In this document: positions 5,316-5,761 of the stretch, piece by piece
How positions within the stretch are numbered: the first letter of the stretch is position 1
Layout of the letters: each line of letters opens with the position of its first letter
Source: Chloroflexota bacterium
GTDB lineage: Bacteria; Chloroflexota; Anaerolineae; Promineifilales; Promineifilaceae
Direction: 5' to 3'
NCBI GenBank assembly: GCA_008501785.1
Contig: QQUD01001048.1
Span: forward strand, 1-5,761
DNA: 5,761 nucleotides
Position numbers and translations under genes: made by a program
Notes under the pieces: model-generated
What the model was told of the DNA's origin: nothing
What the model saw: only the letters and a program-made list of their open reading frames with translations
Databases searched by the model: none

Positions 5316-5761
5316 TTACGTAGTTGGCAAAATGCCGCGTATTTGCAGTTCGTTGATGATTTTGTCTACAATTTCATCCACGCTTTGGATGTCGGTTTCG
5401 ACGACGATTTCGGCGTTGACCGGCTCTTCGTAAGGGGATGAGATGCCGGTGAAGTTGTCGAGTTCACCCGCCAGCGCTTTGGCATACAGCCCTTTGGTGT
5501 CGCGGCGCTTAACCACTTCCAGATCACATTTGACGTAGATTTCGATGAAACGGCCGTTTCCCACCAACCCTCTCGCAAATCGCCGGTCCGCCGTAAATGG
5601 CGAAATGAAACAAGCCAGCGTCACATTCCCATGTGCATAAGACAATTTGGCGATCTCACCGGCACGGCGAATATTTTCCTGCCGGTCAGCACTGCTGAAG
5701 CCGAGATCGCCGTTCAGCCCGTGCCGCAAATTGTCGCCATCCAGGAACATCGTTTTCACGC
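5316..5761 (-). CDS. cysC: Adenylyl-sulfate kinase (APS kinase), partial
   Basis: The enzyme phosphorylates adenosine 5'-phosphosulfate (APS) with ATP to give PAPS, used in sulfate assimilation or as sulfate donor. The visible C-terminal part, about 147 residues, is highly characteristic: LDGDNLRHGLN (visible residues 6-16), GFSSADRQENIRRAGE (20-35), CFISPF (50-55) with the conserved Ser, GRFIEIYV (69-76), and RDTKGLYAKALAGELDNFTG (86-105) where family members usually have RDPKGLY. The reading frame is still open at the right edge. The apparent GTG start at 5759 is an internal valine, and the P-loop (usually GLSGAGKST, roughly 50-60 residues further upstream) lies beyond the window. It may be a stand-alone CysC or the C-terminal domain of a sulfurylase/APS-kinase fusion. 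It carries one exact iterated palindrome (5549). Confidence 0.92.
   Translation of the reverse strand, partial: VKTMFLDGDNLRHGLNGDLGFSSADRQENIRRAGEIAKLSYAHGNVTLACFISPFTADRRFARGLVGNGRFIEIYVKCDLEVVKRRDTKGLYAKALAGELDNFTGISSPYEEPVNAEIVVETDIQSVDEIVDKIINELQIRGILPTT
5549..5558. repeat. AACGGCCGTT iterated palindrome, copy 5
   Basis: Exact decamer inside cysC, read as Asn-Gly-Arg-Phe, a third reading frame relative to the other coding copies. It extends to a 12-base palindrome at 5548-5559. Confidence 0.7.

Noticed and set aside
5200..5433. 77-codon plus-strand frame running into cysC
   Set aside because: It begins at a TTG in purine-rich sequence and continues antisense through the conserved cysC C-terminus; its composition fits structured non-coding DNA rather than a protein.
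1..5761. Defence, toxin-antitoxin, phage or transposase genes and tRNA/rRNA
   Set aside because: I found no protein motifs of these classes and no tRNA-like cloverleaf or rRNA-like sequence; all six supported genes belong to common metabolic, membrane or regulatory families.

Overview
The window has moderate GC content by eye and codes densely on the minus strand. It looks bacterial. A GTAGGGGCG-type dispersed palindrome in the left flank and a strikingly over-used decamer palindrome, AACGGCCGTT, resemble what I associate with Anaerolineae-like Chloroflexota. That placement is an inference from recollection and not a proven assignment.

Layout. Positions 1-282 hold no gene; they carry three inverted repeats set end to end (57-174). 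Three minus-strand genes follow, transcribed right to left: a short-chain dehydrogenase (SDR, 3402-2590), a second SDR of the retinol-dehydrogenase/WWOX-like type (2475-1534) and an LtrA-family multi-pass membrane protein (1509-283). The SDR-SDR gap is 114 bp and carries a heptad-repeat/hairpin element. The SDR-LtrA gap is 24 bp, which suggests co-transcription. A divergent plus-strand gene (3595-4488) encodes an AraC-family regulator with an AraC_N-type sensor domain, like E. coli YqhC. The 192-bp divergent spacer holds candidate promoters for both directions. The regulator gene runs convergently into a RimJ/RimL-type GNAT acetyltransferase (5018-4485, minus), with stop codons overlapping by 4 bp. 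After a roughly 300-bp structured spacer, the window ends inside an APS kinase gene (cysC, minus), whose N-terminal P-loop lies beyond the right edge.

How the genes may work together. The AraC regulator next to a divergent SDR gene resembles YqhC-like regulators that control carbonyl or aldehyde reductases. The most economical reading is a small regulon in which the regulator senses a carbonyl or other small molecule and controls two NADP-type SDRs and, perhaps, the LtrA-like membrane protein. The GNAT and cysC genes look like unrelated neighbours.

The gene content is ordinary and I see no convincing new multi-gene system. The strongest unexplained signal is the iterated palindrome: five exact AACGGCCGTT copies and nine CGGCCG cores in 5.8 kb, in coding sequence in all three reading frames and also between genes. 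This is reminiscent of cyanobacterial HIP1. The heptad-repeat hairpin element between the SDRs and the triple inverted-repeat block on the left are the next most interesting.
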